NCBI GenBank assembly: GCA_031277445.1 | Contig: JAITMH010000002.1 | Location: 1 to 6,335, forward strand | Source: Burkholderiales bacterium | GTDB taxonomy: Bacteria > Pseudomonadota > Gammaproteobacteria > Burkholderiales > Casimicrobiaceae | Length of the DNA: 6,335 nucleotides | Direction of reading: 5' to 3' | Part shown: positions 4,771 through 6,335 of the stretch, one piece after another | How the letters are laid out: every line of letters begins with the position of its first letter | How positions within the stretch are numbered: the first letter of the stretch is position 1 | Notes under the pieces: generated by a model | Database searches by the model: none | What the model was told of the DNA's origin: nothing | What the model saw: only the letters and a program-made list of their open reading frames with translations | Translations under genes and position numbers: made by a program

Positions 4771-5436
4771 TTATTGCCGGACGACGGCAACGTCAAATTT
4801 ACGCTGCGTCAATTCGGCCTTCATTCTGCCGGTTTGCTCGGCGCTGTCATAGGGGCCGACACGCACCCGATAGAAAATGCCGCGCCCGGGCGCTTCGCCT
4901 CGTTGAATGGTTGCTTCCCAGCCGTACAGCGCCAGTTCGGCCTTGCGGTTATCGGCGTCTTCCGGACGCGAAAACGAGCCGACTTGCAGCCAGTAAATTT
5001 CTTTGGGCTTGGTGGAAAGGGTTGGTGTTGAAGCCGTCACAGGAACAGGCCGCGCAGACGTGTTTTCCGGGATCGAGGCGGCGGCGGTCGTGCGCTGCTC
5101 GACAGGTCTTGTGGTTGGCGCGATGGTTTTATCGTTTCCGGCGGTCGCATTGCTGCCTTCCGGAAGAACTTTGTAGAAATCGAAACTCGGCTTGTCGGTT
5201 GGCTTGTCGTTGGGTCTATCGCTGGGTCTGTTAGCGCCGGTTCTCGCCGTCGATGTGCTGTCGGGAATGCGCTGGCTGGCAACGGGTTTGTCCTTGGAGG
5301 AAAACACTTCAACGACAGCGTTGCCGCCCAGTTTCCAGGCGGCCGTCAACGCCATCACCAGACCGGTGATGATGCCGAGAAAAATTCCGGTGAATAACAC
5401 GCCCCAGCGGAAAGATGCCGTTTTTTTGTGAGCCAT
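4771..5436 (-). CDS. SPOR-domain inner-membrane protein (FtsN-like architecture)
   Basis: Bitopic envelope protein of 221 residues. A short basic cytoplasmic N-terminus precedes one membrane helix (about 12-34), then a long Pro/Thr/Ser-rich periplasmic linker (about 45-145) and a C-terminal SPOR domain (about 146-221). The SPOR domain binds denuded glycan strands of septal peptidoglycan. Its hallmarks are YWLQVGSFSRPEDA at 148-161 and FYRVRVGPYDSAE at 188-200. The linker holds a degenerate four-residue repeat (RPSD, RPND, KPTD, KPSF at 70-85) followed by FDFYKVLPE. The architecture resembles FtsN, but the linker lacks clear similarity to its essential N-terminal segment, so a general SPOR-protein name is safer. 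It starts 26 nt after argS, with AAGGT eight bases before the ATG (5445-5449), so it is probably cotranscribed with argS. No clear terminator follows. Confidence 0.88.
   Translation of the reverse strand: MAHKKTASFRWGVLFTGIFLGIITGLVMALTAAWKLGGNAVVEVFSSKDKPVASQRIPDSTSTARTGANRPSDRPNDKPTDKPSFDFYKVLPEGSNATAGNDKTIAPTTRPVEQRTTAAASIPENTSARPVPVTASTPTLSTKPKEIYWLQVGSFSRPEDADNRKAELALYGWEATIQRGEAPGRGIFYRVRVGPYDSAEQTGRMKAELTQRKFDVAVVRQ
5189..5236. repeat. Degenerate 12-bp tandem repeat in the SPOR-protein linker
   Basis: Four 12-bp units starting at 5189, 5201, 5213 and 5225 (ggcttgtcggtt, ggcttgtcgttg, ggtctatcgctg, ggtctgttagcg on the plus strand). The first two differ by two bases, the others more. 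They encode the charged proline-rich four-residue repeats of the periplasmic linker. Unit gain or loss keeps the frame. Confidence 0.65.
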
Positions 5437-5462
5437 CGTAATTTACCTTAAACCTTAAAAAC

Positions 5463-6335
5463 TTACATCTCATCGGGCGCATTAATACCCAGAATCGCCA
5501 GCCCATTCCGTAGAGTCTGACCCACAGCGACGACCAATGTCAACCGTGCCTGCCGTAACGCGGCGTCTTCGACCAGAAAACGCTCGGCGTTGTAATAGCC
5601 GTGAAACTCACCAGCCAGTTCGCGCAGGTACGCGGTGATGTGGTGCGGCGCAAGCTCGCGGGCAGCGACAGCCATGTCGTCCGGAAAATCGGCGAGTCGG
5701 CGCAACAGCGCTTCTTCGTGCGGACGGTTGAGCAACGTCAGGTCGGCTGCTGGCAAAGAAGATACCACGGCTTCGAGGGTTTGTTGCGCCTGTCGCAACA
5801 CTGACATCACGCGGGCATGCGCGTACTGCACGTAATACACCGGATTTTCCTCGGCCTGCGAACGCGCCAGTTCAAGGTCGAACACAAATTCGGTATCGGC
5901 TTTGCGCATCGACAAAAAGAAGCGCACCGCATCGCGCCCCACTTCGTCGATCAGATCGCGCACGGTCACGTAACTTCCGGCGCGTTTGGAAATTTTCACT
6001 TCCTCCTTGCCGCGCATCACCGTGACCATTTTGTGCAACACGTAAGCGGGGTAATCTTTCGGGATGCCGAAGTTTAACGCTTGCAATCCGGCGCGTACCC
6101 GGGCGATGGTGCCGTGATGATCCGTTCCCTGAATGTTGATCGCTTGCGTAAAACCGCGCTCCCATTTGGTGACGTGGTAGGCAACATCGGGAACGAAATA
6201 AGTGTAATGGCCATCGGCCTTGCGCATCACGCGGTCTTTGTCGTCGCCGAAGTCGGTGGTGCGCAACCACAAAGCGCCGTCCTGTTCAAACGTGTGTCCC
6301 GATGCAATAAGTTTTTGCACGGTCGATTCGACGCG
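5463..6335 (-). CDS. argS: Arginyl-tRNA synthetase, C-terminal half (5' end beyond window)
   Basis: Cytosolic class I aminoacyl-tRNA synthetase charging tRNA-Arg. The 290 visible residues are about half the usual length of about 570; the frame is open to the window edge, so the GTG at 6320 is an internal Val codon and not a start. Visible features are the catalytic-domain end with [17 protein letters not shown] (46-62 of the visible part) and [11 protein letters not shown] (67-76); the KMSKS-equivalent loop KISKRAG at 114-120 (about 5976-5996); and the tRNA-binding linker [11 protein letters not shown] at 166-176. The helical DALR-type anticodon-binding domain runs to the terminus, ending GINAPDEM. 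The gene is upstream of the SPOR gene, 26 nt away, a pairing I associate with betaproteobacteria. Nothing suggests damage in the visible part. Confidence 0.96.
   Translation of the reverse strand, partial: RVESTVQKLIASGHTFEQDGALWLRTTDFGDDKDRVMRKADGHYTYFVPDVAYHVTKWERGFTQAINIQGTDHHGTIARVRAGLQALNFGIPKDYPAYVLHKMVTVMRGKEEVKISKRAGSYVTVRDLIDEVGRDAVRFFLSMRKADTEFVFDLELARSQAEENPVYYVQYAHARVMSVLRQAQQTLEAVVSSLPAADLTLLNRPHEEALLRRLADFPDDMAVAARELAPHHITAYLRELAGEFHGYYNAERFLVEDAALRQARLTLVVAVGQTLRNGLAILGINAPDEM

Noticed and set aside
6318..6320. GTG as a start of a short 285-residue argS product.
   Set aside because: The frame continues open to the window edge and the sequence before it is ordinary ArgS; it is an internal Val codon.

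Overview
The window looks like a chromosomal stretch from a betaproteobacterium-like Proteobacterium. This rests on the gene order argS – SPOR-domain protein – dsbA – short-chain dehydrogenase, which I associate with Betaproteobacteria, on the CGHC type of DsbA, on moderately high GC, and on GC-rich palindromic intergenic repeats of the 'ctctcccgccccttcggggc' kind. The genus cannot be read from the sequence. All recognised genes lie on the minus strand, so transcription runs from high to low coordinates.

Right half (6335 down to about 2986), in transcription order: the C-terminal half of argS (cut by the window edge); a one-TM SPOR-domain cell-envelope protein 26 nt downstream; a 318-nt intergenic region with a composite palindromic repeat and a possible dsbA promoter; dsbA, a periplasmic thiol oxidase; and an SDR oxidoreductase starting 12 nt after dsbA. 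This block is ordinary and complete apart from the argS edge.

Intergenic 2676-2985: two intrinsic-terminator-like hairpins, both oriented for the minus strand. The distal one (2846-2869) probably ends the dsbA-SDR transcript. The proximal one (2701-2725) sits 25 nt before the next operon. A 27-codon ORF stops exactly on the first base of its stem, the layout expected of a translation-coupled pyrimidine attenuator.

Left half (2675 down to 1): three overlapping genes, each with its own Shine-Dalgarno. They encode a cytosine-deaminase-like amidohydrolase, a class-1-like dihydroorotate dehydrogenase and an orotate phosphoribosyltransferase (cut by the window edge). If the amidohydrolase acts as a dihydroorotase, the three would carry out consecutive steps of de novo pyrimidine synthesis (carbamoyl aspartate to dihydroorotate, to orotate, to OMP). 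The amidohydrolase is not a canonical PyrC. It resembles CodA but is barrel-only, and it has Gln where the deaminase catalytic Glu is expected, so a non-orthologous dihydroorotase is the most interesting hypothesis here.

The dehydrogenase gene also carries an 18-codon in-frame segment that matches the palindromic intergenic repeat found upstream of dsbA: a mobile or amplified repeat that appears to have become protein-coding.
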